Positions 48,760 through 60,061 are shown, numbered from the stretch's first letter. The stretch is 64,000 bases of DNA from Bacteroidales bacterium (GCA_028690215.1 JAQVBQ010000005.1:1-64000), one strand, 5' to 3'. Notes: generated from the sequence alone by a model not told the origin. A program made the numbers and translations.

Positions 48760-49954
48760 CTTTCTTTACCACATAGAGCATAGAGAGGCATGCTGTTACC
48801 AGGTAGATCCCAGACTGTATCCACAGCCATATATATTCAAATCGTATTTGCGAAAGCTGTGCTCCGGTTGAGTTTATCTTTAAATATGCCTGTATGCCGT
48901 GTGTTGAAGGGAAGAGATATGAAAAGTACTTCCAGAATTCCGGCATGCTGGCTCTTGGCCATGAAAAACCTCCAAGGAAGAGCAATATAAGCGTACAGAA
49001 AAGAAATGAGATAATACCGGTCTCTCTGTTTTTCACAAATACTGAGACACTCATTGAGAAGAATATTGTAGCTATAAGGAATGGTACAACCATATGGAAA
49101 AGTGTCCATATAGAACCTATATGGGGCAGGTTGAACCATCTCGGGACAAGAACGAGAATATAAGCGCTTATTAAAAAGTAGAGAATAAAGTAACTCAATC
49201 CTTTACCCAGAACTACGCGATATATTCCACGACCGTGAAGATGTTCCGGTATTTGTGAGTGGTTGCTGCTCTCTTCTCGGGCAGTGCCTGCAAGCATTGT
49301 TATTCCTAAGAAAAGTGTCTGGTGAATTATCAGAATCAGGAAAACAGGTACAAGAAAACTTGAAAATCCGCTTCCCGGATTGTAAAGTACCACATCGCTT
49401 GCCGGTATCGCCTGCATTAACTGAGCTTGTTGCTCTCCGGTAATTCCGGCTGCATTGTATCTGTTTATCTGAATACTCTTCATCTCATCGAGCATAGCAT
49501 AGCTGACACCCATTGTCATAGCCTTGTAGTAGAGGAAACTGCTCATATCGTTATATATAGAGACGGTTGCCTGCTCCATGTTACGCAGCTTCAAATGGTA
49601 GTCCGAAGGAAAATATATGATTCCACGGACTTTGTGTCTGAGAAAGAGATCTCTTGCCTGTTCAAGATTCATACAGCTCTCTTTGACTCTCACCTCCTGA
49701 GTTGCATCGATCTTATTTATAAACTCCCTGCTTTCAGCTGACTGAGAGAGATCCACAACAGCAACAGGCAATTCATAGACAGTCTCGTTTTTGTAAAGAC
49801 CGTTGTATAGAAGGGGATAAACAAGCCCTGCGACAAAAAATATCATGATAACACCCCTGTCACCAATGATTCTCTTAAATTCATCAATGCATATATGCAT
49901 CATGTCACTTAAGCCATCTGTAAAGTATTTTATAAAATCTGAACCTTTTTTCAT
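48731..49954 (-). CDS. ABC-2 type transporter permease
   Basis: YhhJ/ABC2_membrane_3-like topology, VAVVDLSQSAESREFINKIDATQEV. Confidence 0.9.
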   Translation of the reverse strand: MKKGSDFIKYFTDGLSDMMHICIDEFKRIIGDRGVIMIFFVAGLVYPLLYNGLYKNETVYELPVAVVDLSQSAESREFINKIDATQEVRVKESCMNLEQARDLFLRHKVRGIIYFPSDYHLKLRNMEQATVSIYNDMSSFLYYKAMTMGVSYAMLDEMKSIQINRYNAAGITGEQQAQLMQAIPASDVVLYNPGSGFSSFLVPVFLILIIHQTLFLGITMLAGTAREESSNHSQIPEHLHGRGIYRVVLGKGLSYFILYFLISAYILVLVPRWFNLPHIGSIWTLFHMVVPFLIATIFFSMSVSVFVKNRETGIISFLFCTLILLFLGGFSWPRASMPEFWKYFSYLFPSTHGIQAYLKINSTGAQLSQIRFEYIWLWIQSGIYLVTACLSMLYVVKKEKSPDALKA

Positions 49955-49960
49955 CGCTTT

Positions 49961-51133
49961 CTATTTAAGAGGGTAGTTCTGGTTGATCAAAGCCTTTTCC
50001 AGGCGTCTGACAATAATGAATGGCAGTATCAGGAACGAAAGCAAAGCTGCATAATACACTATCGAATAGGTAAATGGGGCTCCGTTCAGCACCTCATTTG
50101 TATATATCTGAAAATAGTGTCTCATCGGAAAAAGTATACTTGGTCCCTGGGCAAGAGGTGGCATGGCATCAATCGGGAATGTAAAACCGGCATAGGTGAA
50201 CGAGAGTATAGCGTATAGGGCACCGAAGCTTATGCCATCCCTCAGAACAGGGAACAATCCTATCATGAATATACCTATGGCCTGATGGGCAAGTACAAAT
50301 AAAACTGTAGCCAATGAGAAAAGAACGAACGATCCGTTCATAGGGAATCCTACGAACTTGTAAAGCAGCACATTCCCAGCAATTCCAAGAATTGAAAAGA
50401 GTATCGTGTATGGCAGTAACTTACCGGTAAGGGCAGTTACTATTGAGCCGTTACCGGCTGCAAGCCACTCCCTTGAACTCCCATCCTTCAGTTCAATACC
50501 AATTGAAAAGACTGTCATCAGTATTATCATGAGTTGCAAAACTCCCGGAAGTAAAAGGTTTATCAGGTATACCCCATAGTTTGACCAGGGATTTCCAACC
50601 AGATGAGAATCAATGACTATTGGCTGGATTCTTCCCATAATAGCCTCATCATCGGCCATGCCCTTTTTCCTCAGAATCTCCCTTTGATATGCCGCGGGTG
50701 CCAGGGTTGACATTGTAAGCATATCTCTGTATGCGAGAGTTCCTGCTACCAGGTATGCATTGTTTACATAAAAGGAGATTTCCGGCCTCTTATTACCTAG
50801 CAGATTCTTGTAAAAATCGTTAGGGACAAGTATAAAACCGTAAATATCACCTTTTTGCATAAGATCCCTAGCTTCTGTATAGCTCGAGCATTTGGAAACA
50901 ACTTCAACCGCTTGTGTAGCATTCAACTCCCTGTAGAACCTCCTTGAAATGGAAGAATTGTCAAGATCAACTATCGCAACAGGCAGCTTTTCAGGAAGCC
51001 CCTCCTTCATCATTGTGAGAAAGAAGACATAGCAGAAGCCCATCACAAATACTGTTGCAAAGAGATATATCGGGCGACTGAACATCACTCTCAACTCTCT
51101 GTTCCAGACATTTTTAAATGCGGCGAATTTCAT
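49961..51133 (-). CDS. ABC-2 type transporter permease
   Basis: Paralog of preceding gene, VAIVDLDNSSISRRFYRELNATQAVEVVSKC. Confidence 0.9.
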   Translation of the reverse strand: MKFAAFKNVWNRELRVMFSRPIYLFATVFVMGFCYVFFLTMMKEGLPEKLPVAIVDLDNSSISRRFYRELNATQAVEVVSKCSSYTEARDLMQKGDIYGFILVPNDFYKNLLGNKRPEISFYVNNAYLVAGTLAYRDMLTMSTLAPAAYQREILRKKGMADDEAIMGRIQPIVIDSHLVGNPWSNYGVYLINLLLPGVLQLMIILMTVFSIGIELKDGSSREWLAAGNGSIVTALTGKLLPYTILFSILGIAGNVLLYKFVGFPMNGSFVLFSLATVLFVLAHQAIGIFMIGLFPVLRDGISFGALYAILSFTYAGFTFPIDAMPPLAQGPSILFPMRHYFQIYTNEVLNGAPFTYSIVYYAALLSFLILPFIIVRRLEKALINQNYPLK

Positions 51134-51140
51134 GGGATTG

Positions 51141-52139
51141 TTATTTAACGGATGTTTCTATAATAGCTGTCATGCCTGGGCGGAGATTTGCTATTGCAGA
51201 AGTAGGTTTTGCCTTTACTTCAAATGTTTTTGCATCAAACTGCCCGTTCACCTTTGTTGCTCTCCAGGTTGCGTATGAGGCCATGGCTTTGATAAATGTA
51301 ACTTTTACATCATAAGTGCCATCACCTAAAGCCGGCACCTTAACTTTAAGGTTTGACCCGACAGCCATACCGTTCAGAAGATCTTCCCGTACATTGAAAG
51401 TAAACCATATATCACTCATATCCGTAATACTCATGATAGGGGCACCTGTACCAACAAGTTCGCCTGTTTTAGGAAAGATTTCTGTTACCTCACCATTGAC
51501 CGGTGATATGAAGTATGTCTCACCGAGGTAGGATTTAACCTCATCAACGGCACCCTTTGCCCTGCTTACCAACGCCATAGCTGCAGCCTTATCTTCGGAC
51601 TCGGCACCGTTCATTGCCATATCATATTGTGATTTTGCAGCTTTGGCTGTAGCTACGGCTGCTTTGTACTGAGCCTCGGCTTCGTCTCTTCTTTGTGCCG
51701 GAATCACCTCTTTATCATAAAGTTTCTGTACCCTATCGAAAGATTTTTTGGCGATATCAACACCCACTTCCGCTTTCTGCCACATCTCATATGCACCCAG
51801 GATAAGTTCCTGACGGGCACCCTTGATAGCCTTTCTGTTCTGAGCTTCTGCTGCAGACTGAGCTGCCTTTGCCTGTTCAAGCTTCGCCATAAGTTCGGGG
51901 CTGTCCAGGAGAGCAAGTGTGTCTCCGGCCTTTACCTGTGACCCCTCTTCTACAAGGAATTGATTGATTCTTCCGGGAATTTTTCCGGATATCCTGAATT
52001 CGTTGGCCTCAGCCTCCCCTTGAATTATCAGAGGCTCCGGTCTGGCTGCGTAAAAACCGATTAGTGCTACGAGTATTATTACTCCAAGAAGCCCTACAAG
52101 ACCAAATAACAGACTGTTTTTATTCTTAGATGTTTCCAT
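51141..52139 (-). CDS. HlyD-family membrane fusion protein
   Basis: N-terminal TM, VEEGSQVKAGDTLALLDSPELMAKLEQAKAAQSAAEAQ biotinyl-lipoyl and coiled-coil. Confidence 0.93.
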   Translation of the reverse strand: METSKNKNSLLFGLVGLLGVIILVALIGFYAARPEPLIIQGEAEANEFRISGKIPGRINQFLVEEGSQVKAGDTLALLDSPELMAKLEQAKAAQSAAEAQNRKAIKGARQELILGAYEMWQKAEVGVDIAKKSFDRVQKLYDKEVIPAQRRDEAEAQYKAAVATAKAAKSQYDMAMNGAESEDKAAAMALVSRAKGAVDEVKSYLGETYFISPVNGEVTEIFPKTGELVGTGAPIMSITDMSDIWFTFNVREDLLNGMAVGSNLKVKVPALGDGTYDVKVTFIKAMASYATWRATKVNGQFDAKTFEVKAKPTSAIANLRPGMTAIIETSVK

Positions 52140-52151
52140 ATTTTGATTTTT

Positions 52152-53636
52152 TTATTTTTCCAATGATTTTCCGAGTGCTTTTTTAAGATAAAGCTCACAT
52201 AATTTAACTTCTATTCTCGAATCTATATTTTCCGAACTGGCAGATAACCAAGCAGTCTGAGCAGTCATAAGGTCTGTGCTGCTTACCAGACCGGCCTCAA
52301 ATGCCTCATTGGCAAATTTTAAATTTTCATTCGCCTGCTCTACACTTTTGTCTGTCATTTTTAGTTTTCTTCTGGATTCATCAATTTTAAATTTGGATTG
52401 ATTTATCTGAAGTTCAATTTTTTCTCTTGCCTCTTCAATCTGAAGCCCGGCAATCTTCATTTCGCTTTTTGCAGCTCTAAGGGTGTGTATCCTGTCCCCG
52501 AAATGGAAGATAGGCACATTAAGGACAAGCCCGAATGAGTACATTCCTGAGAATTTGTTGCTGTAGCCGTTATACACGTTCGGATTAGAAATTATATAAT
52601 TGCCTGACAACACGAGATTTGGCATAAAACGCGACTGAGCAATCTTGTATGAGGAACCGGCAATGTTCTTAGCCTCTGTTAAAGCTTTGATTTCAAACCT
52701 GCTATTTATCATTGATTCAATCGATCCGTTAACAGGGACAACTTCTTCGATAGTATCAAGATTACTCTCTGAGAGGATTATATCCTTGTCCAGTTCAAGA
52801 CCACAGATTTGATTCAGAGCCATCTTTGACAGTCTGAGACCATTCTCGGCCTTGACAAGTATCATCTCTGCCTCGTTTTTCTTGACCATGACTCTAAGTA
52901 GATCTGCTTTCGTTGCAACGCCCTCCTCGATCATAACCTTGACATTCTCCTCAAGTTTTGTCATAAGGTTACGGTACTCTTTGGCCAGTTTGTTTTTATT
53001 CTCTATGGATACGACTCTCCAATATGCCTCGTCAACCTCCATAATAAGATCATCGGCAGCCTTTTCCTCTTCGAGTTTGGCAACAGTCTCGGCACTGCGG
53101 GACATTTTGTACAGCTCTCTTATTTTACCACCTAGAAAGATTGGCTGGATGAAACCAACATTTCCGGCGTAGATGTTTTTAGAATCGAACTCCATAGCCT
53201 CTTTTGGAAGCAAGGCGTAGTTTTTCCAGATAATTTTCTCCGGATTTACTTTTGGGTCAAAAGGAACTCCGTTAGCGTCAAGTGGCGCATAAACTCCATC
53301 ACTGACCTTAATCCATTGGTTTGAAATCTGATCCTGTCTGAAACCGAAAGACCCGTCTGTCATCTTTGTTCCAATCGGTAACAGTGCATCCTCACTGAGG
53401 AGCGAGATGTTCTTTTCGTTCCTCAAATAGGTTCCGTTGGCGGAAAAATTAGGTAAAAACTGTGTGAAGACAGATTTTCTTGTCTCCGATGCAATTTTTG
53501 CTTTCTCCTGAGATATCATCAGAGATCTGTTGTGCTCAAGGGCTAGCCTCCGGCACTCTTCGATAGAGAGGATGGACTGTGCCTGCAAAGAACATACAGT
53601 GCAGGCAGCGATAAACATTGTGATAAATCTTCTCAT
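52152..53636 (-). CDS. TolC-family outer membrane efflux protein
   Basis: Signal peptide; LSIEECRRLALEHNRSL; two TolC-like repeats. Confidence 0.93.
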   Translation of the reverse strand: MRRFITMFIAACTVCSLQAQSILSIEECRRLALEHNRSLMISQEKAKIASETRKSVFTQFLPNFSANGTYLRNEKNISLLSEDALLPIGTKMTDGSFGFRQDQISNQWIKVSDGVYAPLDANGVPFDPKVNPEKIIWKNYALLPKEAMEFDSKNIYAGNVGFIQPIFLGGKIRELYKMSRSAETVAKLEEEKAADDLIMEVDEAYWRVVSIENKNKLAKEYRNLMTKLEENVKVMIEEGVATKADLLRVMVKKNEAEMILVKAENGLRLSKMALNQICGLELDKDIILSESNLDTIEEVVPVNGSIESMINSRFEIKALTEAKNIAGSSYKIAQSRFMPNLVLSGNYIISNPNVYNGYSNKFSGMYSFGLVLNVPIFHFGDRIHTLRAAKSEMKIAGLQIEEAREKIELQINQSKFKIDESRRKLKMTDKSVEQANENLKFANEAFEAGLVSSTDLMTAQTAWLSASSENIDSRIEVKLCELYLKKALGKSLEK

Positions 53637-53649
53637 CTATATTACTTTT

Positions 53650-54117
53650 TTAGTTTGCAGTTGGTTCAACAATCAGATTATTAAGTAATCTGCGTACAAT
53701 CTCCCTTGTAAAGAGCAGCTCATTTTCTGAAATACCGGAAGTTGCCTGGTCGAATGTATCTCTGACAATCTCCATTGCTTTTGATTCTAGCTCTTTTCCC
53801 CTTTCTGTGAGGTGAATGAGGTTTATCCTTCTATCTTTAGAGGATGGCCTTCTTTCGATAAGATCGTGTTTTGAAAGAATGTCAAGAAGGCGTGTGATGC
53901 TGGCTTTATCTTTTGCAGTCTCTTCGCTGATTACCTGTTGGGTTACTTTGTCTTTATTCCACAGTGACAGAAGCACAAGCCACTGTTCTGAAGAGATTTC
54001 CAGCCCGGCCTCCCTGAATTTCCTGTTCAGTAGGCGGTTCAATGAAGCAGATAATCTTCCGCTTAACACATCGAGTAGTTCTGTGATTTTTAAAAATTCA
54101 TTTAGTTGCATAGACAA
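53650..54117 (-). CDS. MarR-family transcriptional regulator
   Basis: winged HTH TQQVISEETAKDKASITRLLDILSKHDLIERRPSSKDRRINLIHLTERG. Confidence 0.93.
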   Translation of the reverse strand: MSMQLNEFLKITELLDVLSGRLSASLNRLLNRKFREAGLEISSEQWLVLLSLWNKDKVTQQVISEETAKDKASITRLLDILSKHDLIERRPSSKDRRINLIHLTERGKELESKAMEIVRDTFDQATSGISENELLFTREIVRRLLNNLIVEPTAN

Positions 54118-54195
54118 TAGTTGTTATATCAACGATGCAAAGATATTTACATTTGATTAAATGCAAAAAAATTTCACAGAAATTTAATATTCAAG

Positions 54196-57100
54196 CTATT
54201 TTCCTGACCTAATGATAAACTCTTCACTGTTTCCCCGGAATGCGGGATTGAATATTGACTCAACAATTGAGACAGAGCTGGAAAATGTCCCTTCCTGAGT
54301 TACATAGAACAACTCTTTAAATTTAGATTCACCCTCAGGCAGTAATTCAAAATTATAATATAGAGCTGATTTTCCAATTTCTCTATAATAGTTTTCTCTG
54401 TATCCTGAGCATTCATCACATGGTAACAGACATGCAGCATTATTCGCGGATATCTTAACGTATGACCTGTTTTCTGTGCTATTAATGGTGTATTCGACCA
54501 GAATGCGATCTCCGGGTCTTAGTTTTGTTGAGGACGAATCGTCAGCCATTTTTAACTCGCTGAGAATCTCTTCCCCGTTTATCATGTCAATCTTAAAGAA
54601 TCTGCGCTGAATATCTATACCGTTAGAGAATTTTTTCATTTTCGAATTATCTTCCTTGGTGTTTTTATGGATATAGATAAACTCCTGATATTTATTATTT
54701 TTCTTAACATAAACAGCATCTCTTTTTTTACTTAACTGGTATGTTGTAGGAGTATCTGAAATGCCAGACATTGAGCTCTTTAATGTGTTGTAAACGACAT
54801 CTGTTGTAATATACGGATTTTGCCACAATTGATTCTCCTTCTGTAGCATCAGCCATTTACCAATTCCAGCCACCATCTCTTCATCTCCTGCTGAGGCAAA
54901 TAGATCAAGTAAATCTGCATGAGCAGAGAGTTCACTATTTACAAAACCTCTGTATGGCAAAACTGCATTTGGAAAATATATACCTGTAGTACTGTTTTTT
55001 ACGGCATATTGGCGGATTGATTTTATATATCTGTCCGCTTTCTGCTTTTCTCCGTTCCGCAACAAGGCGGATGCATAATACACATTGTTCAATACCTCAG
55101 GATTTAACGTCATTGTATCCATTTGTGAGATGTAGTAGTCTTTTGCAATCTTGACCTTTTCAGGAAGCGGGTATTCCGGGTATAAAGCACGCGCTCTTAA
55201 ATAGAGAACGTTGAATGTGGCGAACAGGTTGTAGTTATATTTTTGCTTTCTCTCAAGATGTAGTTTGTATTGTGTTACAAAGTGAGAATCCAAACTCTCT
55301 ATAGTTTCTCTCAAAATGGCCTCCTCCTCCGGAGTCGGTTTAATGGAACATATAGAGTAAATCTGTTTCATCTTTTCCAGAAACTCGAAAGAAAGATAAT
55401 ATGTCCCATCCATGCCTGGATACCAAGAGAAAAATGAATTCTTTTTTGTCAAAGAGGCTAAGAAAGGAATTGCTTTTTCCCGGAAAGTATTTAAATCCGG
55501 GCTCTTGAAGTATGCCTTTGCAAAGTAGGCACTCAGGCAATCAAAAAAATTCTGAGACTCTAGATTACTTATCTCCTTGAGACTCTCAATTGCAGAGTTT
55601 AACGGGTTGTTGATCACCACTTTTACATGACCTTCTGACTCTTTATTAGTAGATAGCTCGGAAAAATCAAATTTAAAATTCCCTGACTGATCCAGTGCTA
55701 TCACTTTTGTCCGGATTATGTCGGTTTGCTTTGGTATGACTGGTATTAAGTGTTCCTCTGCATCAAAATGTGCTTTATCTTTGACTGACAGAGTAATTCC
55801 AAGAGAGTCTATTTTTGAAGGGACCGATACTCTCCACTTAACAGGTATCTGATTTTTTGAAGCCAGATTTACTTGCTGGCTTTTCTGAGGTAGTAACCGC
55901 CGGTGTTCATTGTCTATCGAGCCGAAAAGGTTGAGACCCGCAGAAAGGTGGAGATTTTCGTCGTAATTATTAATTAAAGTACTTATGATAGATATTGTAT
56001 CTCCTTCCCTCAAGAATTTTGGAATATTTGTCTGGACCATAACATCTTTCTGCAAAACAAAAAGAGTGTCGGCACTGTTTAAAAGGAGATCTTTTGTGTT
56101 GGCAAATGCAAGAACCCGAAATGTCGAGAGCAGATCTGATGCAATAAATGGCACATTAACTTCACCATTGCTGTCTGTTTTCAGGTTGGGCAGAAAAGCG
56201 ATTGTTTCCCGGAAGCTCTTTCTCACTCTTTGCTCACCACTCTTTATCTCATACGACCTATCATAATCAACAACAGCATATGGTATCCACTCTTCTTCAG
56301 ACTCTTCATAAACATCAATAGGAGTGTGGTAATTTTTCAGAACAACATCAAGATTTGCAGAATTCATATTATTCCCATGTATATTATGATAATAGTTGCC
56401 ATAACTCATTAATTGTGGGTTATAATTATTTTTTTCAAATCTGTCAGTCGTTTCATCAAAAATAGAAACGAGAACTTCAGCCCCCTCTAACGGTGCCCCT
56501 TGCTTGTCTTTCACTACAATCTTAAATGTTTCTGATGCTCCCGGTTCGTATTTCTCAGCTATATCAAGGAATTCAATATTGATTCCTTTTGTAACGGAAG
56601 GCCTTTTATATTGGATTAGCTTAGTATATAGAATATTGTTCTGTACTAATGTGATGTTTAATGATATCTTTTCAGGATAATCTGATTTATAATCAATGGA
56701 GTATCTCTTAATGCCATTGTCGTGTTTAATGAAGTAATTACATAATATTGAGTCTTTACCGACTAATGAAACATATGCATTTAATTTAAGAGAGTCGGAA
56801 CCTAGAATGAAATCAATCAAATTGCCTGGTTTTATGATCTCTTCTTTAGATGGATAGAAGAGGAAACTTATATTATCCTGCAGTTTCTCGTCCTTTATGC
56901 TAAATAATGTAAACTTACTTGAGTCTCTGATAAAGAAGCCATTTCTTTCTGTTAAACGATACTTAATTTGGAAATTGCCGGATTTAAGTTTTTCCCAGTC
57001 AGGCCTGAATGGAATATTGCTTGTAAAAGAACCTTCGATGCAAAGTTTATCATCAGAGAACACTTGATAAATTCCGGGAAGATTAGTTTTCTCTTTTTCG

Positions 57101-59421
57101 ATGAAACCACGTTCTGCAGAAACAATTATATCTGGGTTGTCCTCTTTGCATATAAGGCTATAAATATTATCTGATATGTTTGTATAGATCACACCTTGAA
57201 GTAGTTCCAGCTTACGATTGTGTGTCTCCCCATTTAAGTCGGTTACCCATATATTAGTTGACAGGAGTATTCCACATAATTTATTAGTTAAACTGTCATC
57301 CTGATTGACAGAGGGGAACTGAATATTGAAACACCCCGCAGAGTCCGTCTGGATAATTCCATAATATAAAAGATCCCGTGATCTATTAATCGAAACTTCA
57401 CCATACAGCTCTCGGTTAGTTTCAATTTTCACACTGGCATTTTTTAGCGGGAAACCAGCGTATGAAACAACCTGACCTCTTATTCTGACTGTATCACCCA
57501 CCTCTCTGTCGCTTTCGGAATCCGAACAAATAATTTTAAAATTAGGCCTCTTATACTCCTCGACCCTTATCAAATTTGAATATGCGAAAGCTGAAGGGAA
57601 ATAGTAATATCCCTTTTTGGAATTCTCCGGCAATATGAAATATCCGTCAGCAGTTCCGAATTCATTCGTTTTTAGTTTTTTACTGAATGAAGTATTCTCG
57701 TGATTTTTCAAAATAATCTCTATTTCCTGTTCGCTGTTGATTTTCCAACTATCATCGATCAATTTATAGGAGAAAGCTTTGAAGTGAATTGTATCCTTTG
57801 GACTATAAAGCTTCCGGTCTGTAAAAATCTTATTGTAAACATCAGATCTCGATACAGATCTCTCATAATACCTATTGAGCGGGCCGTATCGTCCTATAGT
57901 ATAATAAAATTCTGTGCCAATATCTTTAACTAAGGGTAGTGTAGTAAATCCATTGAATTCCATCACTTCAGAAGTGACAAGCTGGTATCTGGGCCCTTTT
58001 GTGCCGATTCCGGCAACCTCTTTGTAAAAAAAGATAGAATCCCGCTCAATAGGTTCACCTGTCTTAAAGTCGGTAACATATAGTTTATCTCTTGTCAGAG
58101 TTTGCTGATTATTAAATGACATAATGACTGCCGAATTTTTACAAACCGATATTTTTACAGAGTTATTTAAAGAGTCATTGAGAGAAGACGCTGTAACATA
58201 GTATAACCCCTCCTGTGGAATGTTAATTTTGTAACTTGTATACTGATAAACTCCGAACCGTTTATTAACGATGTCAATTGTGTCAGTTTTAATTAAGACA
58301 GTGTCACCCGAAGAGTAACCTAAGTCTTTATATTCGGGCAGCCTGAATATTTTAACAGAAATTGAAGGGATGTTCTTATGTTGGATAGATAGCCGGTGTT
58401 CTATCCCCGGATAAATCTGTCTTGATGAGTGATTTATATAGATACTTTTACTCTCAATATCACCCTTTATATTCGTAAATGTAGACAGATAGCTGTTTTT
58501 AGGTTCTTTATCAATCCAAAGCCTGCAGAATTCATATAGTTCCATTTTTTTAACCAACAGGTTTTTCCCCTTATGTCTATAAAGGTCTCTTTGTAAAGTG
58601 AGAGCTTTATTATGTGCAGCAATAATTGTATTTCTATTGTAAGGTAATTCTAAAAGCTCATTGTATTTCAAGATCTTGACACTGTCGTTGTCTGTCATGT
58701 TATCTATCTGGTCACAAACATAAATAATGTAATCAGCAGGATTTTCACTGTGTTTTTCAATGAGTATTTTGTATAGCGAATCTATCTTATTTTGGTGTTG
58801 AGTTATTTTTTTTCTGTCAGAGTATCTGAAATAGAAATTAGAACTTTTAATGCAATTTAAGGCATGAATTACTTTAAGGAGACAGTATTCATATATATCT
58901 AATCTTGAGTATCCTGTTTTCTGAAGTTCTCTGTCAATCAATTTTGAATAGAGACTGAAATCGAGAGATTTTAGATTAGAGGTGTTGGCAAGAATGTCAT
59001 CAATAAATTCTTCGATTGTGACTCTATTGTCAATTCCAGTCATCGAATGTCCAAGGTACTCCAACATAGAGGCTTTATAAATGGCTCTCGCTGTAGAATC
59101 TTTTATGCTATATACCTTTTCAGTGAATTCTTTTATAGCAGCTGTCTTGGTTTTCCAGTTTTGAGACGCACGAAATTTGATTATATCATCCTTTGCAAGT
59201 ATAGCTTCTTGATAATCATCTATTTTTAAGGCGATAGAGAATATTTCTTCAGCAGAAGAGATAGATGATTGTATGTACCCCTTTTTTTCTGCAGAGACAA
59301 TATTACTCCGAAGTGAATCAATTCGCTGCTTGACATCGGCTATATCATACGCCTTGTGCTCCTGGGAAGAGAGTCGTAATGCAACAATTAAAAAGATAAT
59401 TGTTAAGAAAAAATGTTTCAT
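54196..59421 (-). CDS. Large alpha-2-macroglobulin-family (MG2 domain) secreted protein
   Basis: Signal peptide; DRKLYSPKDTIHFKAFSYK MG2 motif; EVNVPFIASDLLSTFRVLAFANTKDLLLNSADTLFVLQKDVMVQTNIPKFLREGDTISI A2M motif. Confidence 0.9.
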   Translation of the reverse strand: MKHFFLTIIFLIVALRLSSQEHKAYDIADVKQRIDSLRSNIVSAEKKGYIQSSISSAEEIFSIALKIDDYQEAILAKDDIIKFRASQNWKTKTAAIKEFTEKVYSIKDSTARAIYKASMLEYLGHSMTGIDNRVTIEEFIDDILANTSNLKSLDFSLYSKLIDRELQKTGYSRLDIYEYCLLKVIHALNCIKSSNFYFRYSDRKKITQHQNKIDSLYKILIEKHSENPADYIIYVCDQIDNMTDNDSVKILKYNELLELPYNRNTIIAAHNKALTLQRDLYRHKGKNLLVKKMELYEFCRLWIDKEPKNSYLSTFTNIKGDIESKSIYINHSSRQIYPGIEHRLSIQHKNIPSISVKIFRLPEYKDLGYSSGDTVLIKTDTIDIVNKRFGVYQYTSYKINIPQEGLYYVTASSLNDSLNNSVKISVCKNSAVIMSFNNQQTLTRDKLYVTDFKTGEPIERDSIFFYKEVAGIGTKGPRYQLVTSEVMEFNGFTTLPLVKDIGTEFYYTIGRYGPLNRYYERSVSRSDVYNKIFTDRKLYSPKDTIHFKAFSYKLIDDSWKINSEQEIEIILKNHENTSFSKKLKTNEFGTADGYFILPENSKKGYYYFPSAFAYSNLIRVEEYKRPNFKIICSDSESDREVGDTVRIRGQVVSYAGFPLKNASVKIETNRELYGEVSINRSRDLLYYGIIQTDSAGCFNIQFPSVNQDDSLTNKLCGILLSTNIWVTDLNGETHNRKLELLQGVIYTNISDNIYSLICKEDNPDIIVSAERGFIEKEKTNLPGIYQVFSDDKLCIEGSFTSNIPFRPDWEKLKSGNFQIKYRLTERNGFFIRDSSKFTLFSIKDEKLQDNISFLFYPSKEEIIKPGNLIDFILGSDSLKLNAYVSLVGKDSILCNYFIKHDNGIKRYSIDYKSDYPEKISLNITLVQNNILYTKLIQYKRPSVTKGINIEFLDIAEKYEPGASETFKIVVKDKQGAPLEGAEVLVSIFDETTDRFEKNNYNPQLMSYGNYYHNIHGNNMNSANLDVVLKNYHTPIDVYEESEEEWIPYAVVDYDRSYEIKSGEQRVRKSFRETIAFLPNLKTDSNGEVNVPFIASDLLSTFRVLAFANTKDLLLNSADTLFVLQKDVMVQTNIPKFLREGDTISIISTLINNYDENLHLSAGLNLFGSIDNEHRRLLPQKSQQVNLASKNQIPVKWRVSVPSKIDSLGITLSVKDKAHFDAEEHLIPVIPKQTDIIRTKVIALDQSGNFKFDFSELSTNKESEGHVKVVINNPLNSAIESLKEISNLESQNFFDCLSAYFAKAYFKSPDLNTFREKAIPFLASLTKKNSFFSWYPGMDGTYYLSFEFLEKMKQIYSICSIKPTPEEEAILRETIESLDSHFVTQYKLHLERKQKYNYNLFATFNVLYLRARALYPEYPLPEKVKIAKDYYISQMDTMTLNPEVLNNVYYASALLRNGEKQKADRYIKSIRQYAVKNSTTGIYFPNAVLPYRGFVNSELSAHADLLDLFASAGDEEMVAGIGKWLMLQKENQLWQNPYITTDVVYNTLKSSMSGISDTPTTYQLSKKRDAVYVKKNNKYQEFIYIHKNTKEDNSKMKKFSNGIDIQRRFFKIDMINGEEILSELKMADDSSSTKLRPGDRILVEYTINSTENRSYVKISANNAACLLPCDECSGYRENYYREIGKSALYYNFELLPEGESKFKELFYVTQEGTFSSSVSIVESIFNPAFRGNSEEFIIRSGK

Positions 59422-59497
59422 AAATATATTTGCCTGATTAACAAATATATGAAAAAACGATTATAATATGAATAGTAAAGAGAAAATTTCAGTGAAA

Positions 59498-60061
59498 TCA
59501 GAGAATTTCATCAAAAAACCTCTTGTAAACCACGGCTTTTTCTTCGAGAGGTTTTGGATAAGCTCTTGAAGTTGAGGGTAAACGATAAAGTTTCATCTCT
59601 CTTCCGATATATTTAAATTCGGTAAAATTGCCAATTTCAGGTTTTTCAATTTTCAAGAGTTCAGAAACTGTGTCAAAAGCCTTTTGTCCGGTGACAGCCA
59701 ATGTTTTACAATTGGGGGTATTCATTAGGAGCTCAGAAAGATTTACTTTATCCACTACTTCAAGAAAATTGTCTGATGCATTGTTATTCAGTCTCCTAAC
59801 GGCTGTTGCTGAATCATATAGTGCAATGCCCTTATTTTCACAAAAATCCATTATTTTGGCAGAATCGAACTTTCCATTTGTTATGAAATGCTCTTTTTTC
59901 CCGAAAAATATGATACCGAAAATCCTCCACATATCGTTCTGTAGATTGGGATAGAAGAAATCCATCGACCATCTTTTTCGTGGAGGCGGAAAGCTTCCCA
60001 AAATGAGGATTTTAGCTCTTTTTGGAAGAAAAGGCTTTAGTGGGTGGACTTCGATATCCAT
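59498..60061 (-). CDS. Uracil-DNA glycosylase-family protein (start reset)
   Basis: KILILGSFPPPRKRWSMDFFYPN…LAVTGQKAFDTV…LPSTSRAYPKPLEEK; track N-terminus (MSLFLNP…) is an out-of-frame read of the rnr 3' end. Confidence 0.82.
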   Translation of the reverse strand: MDIEVHPLKPFLPKRAKILILGSFPPPRKRWSMDFFYPNLQNDMWRIFGIIFFGKKEHFITNGKFDSAKIMDFCENKGIALYDSATAVRRLNNNASDNFLEVVDKVNLSELLMNTPNCKTLAVTGQKAFDTVSELLKIEKPEIGNFTEFKYIGREMKLYRLPSTSRAYPKPLEEKAVVYKRFFDEIL

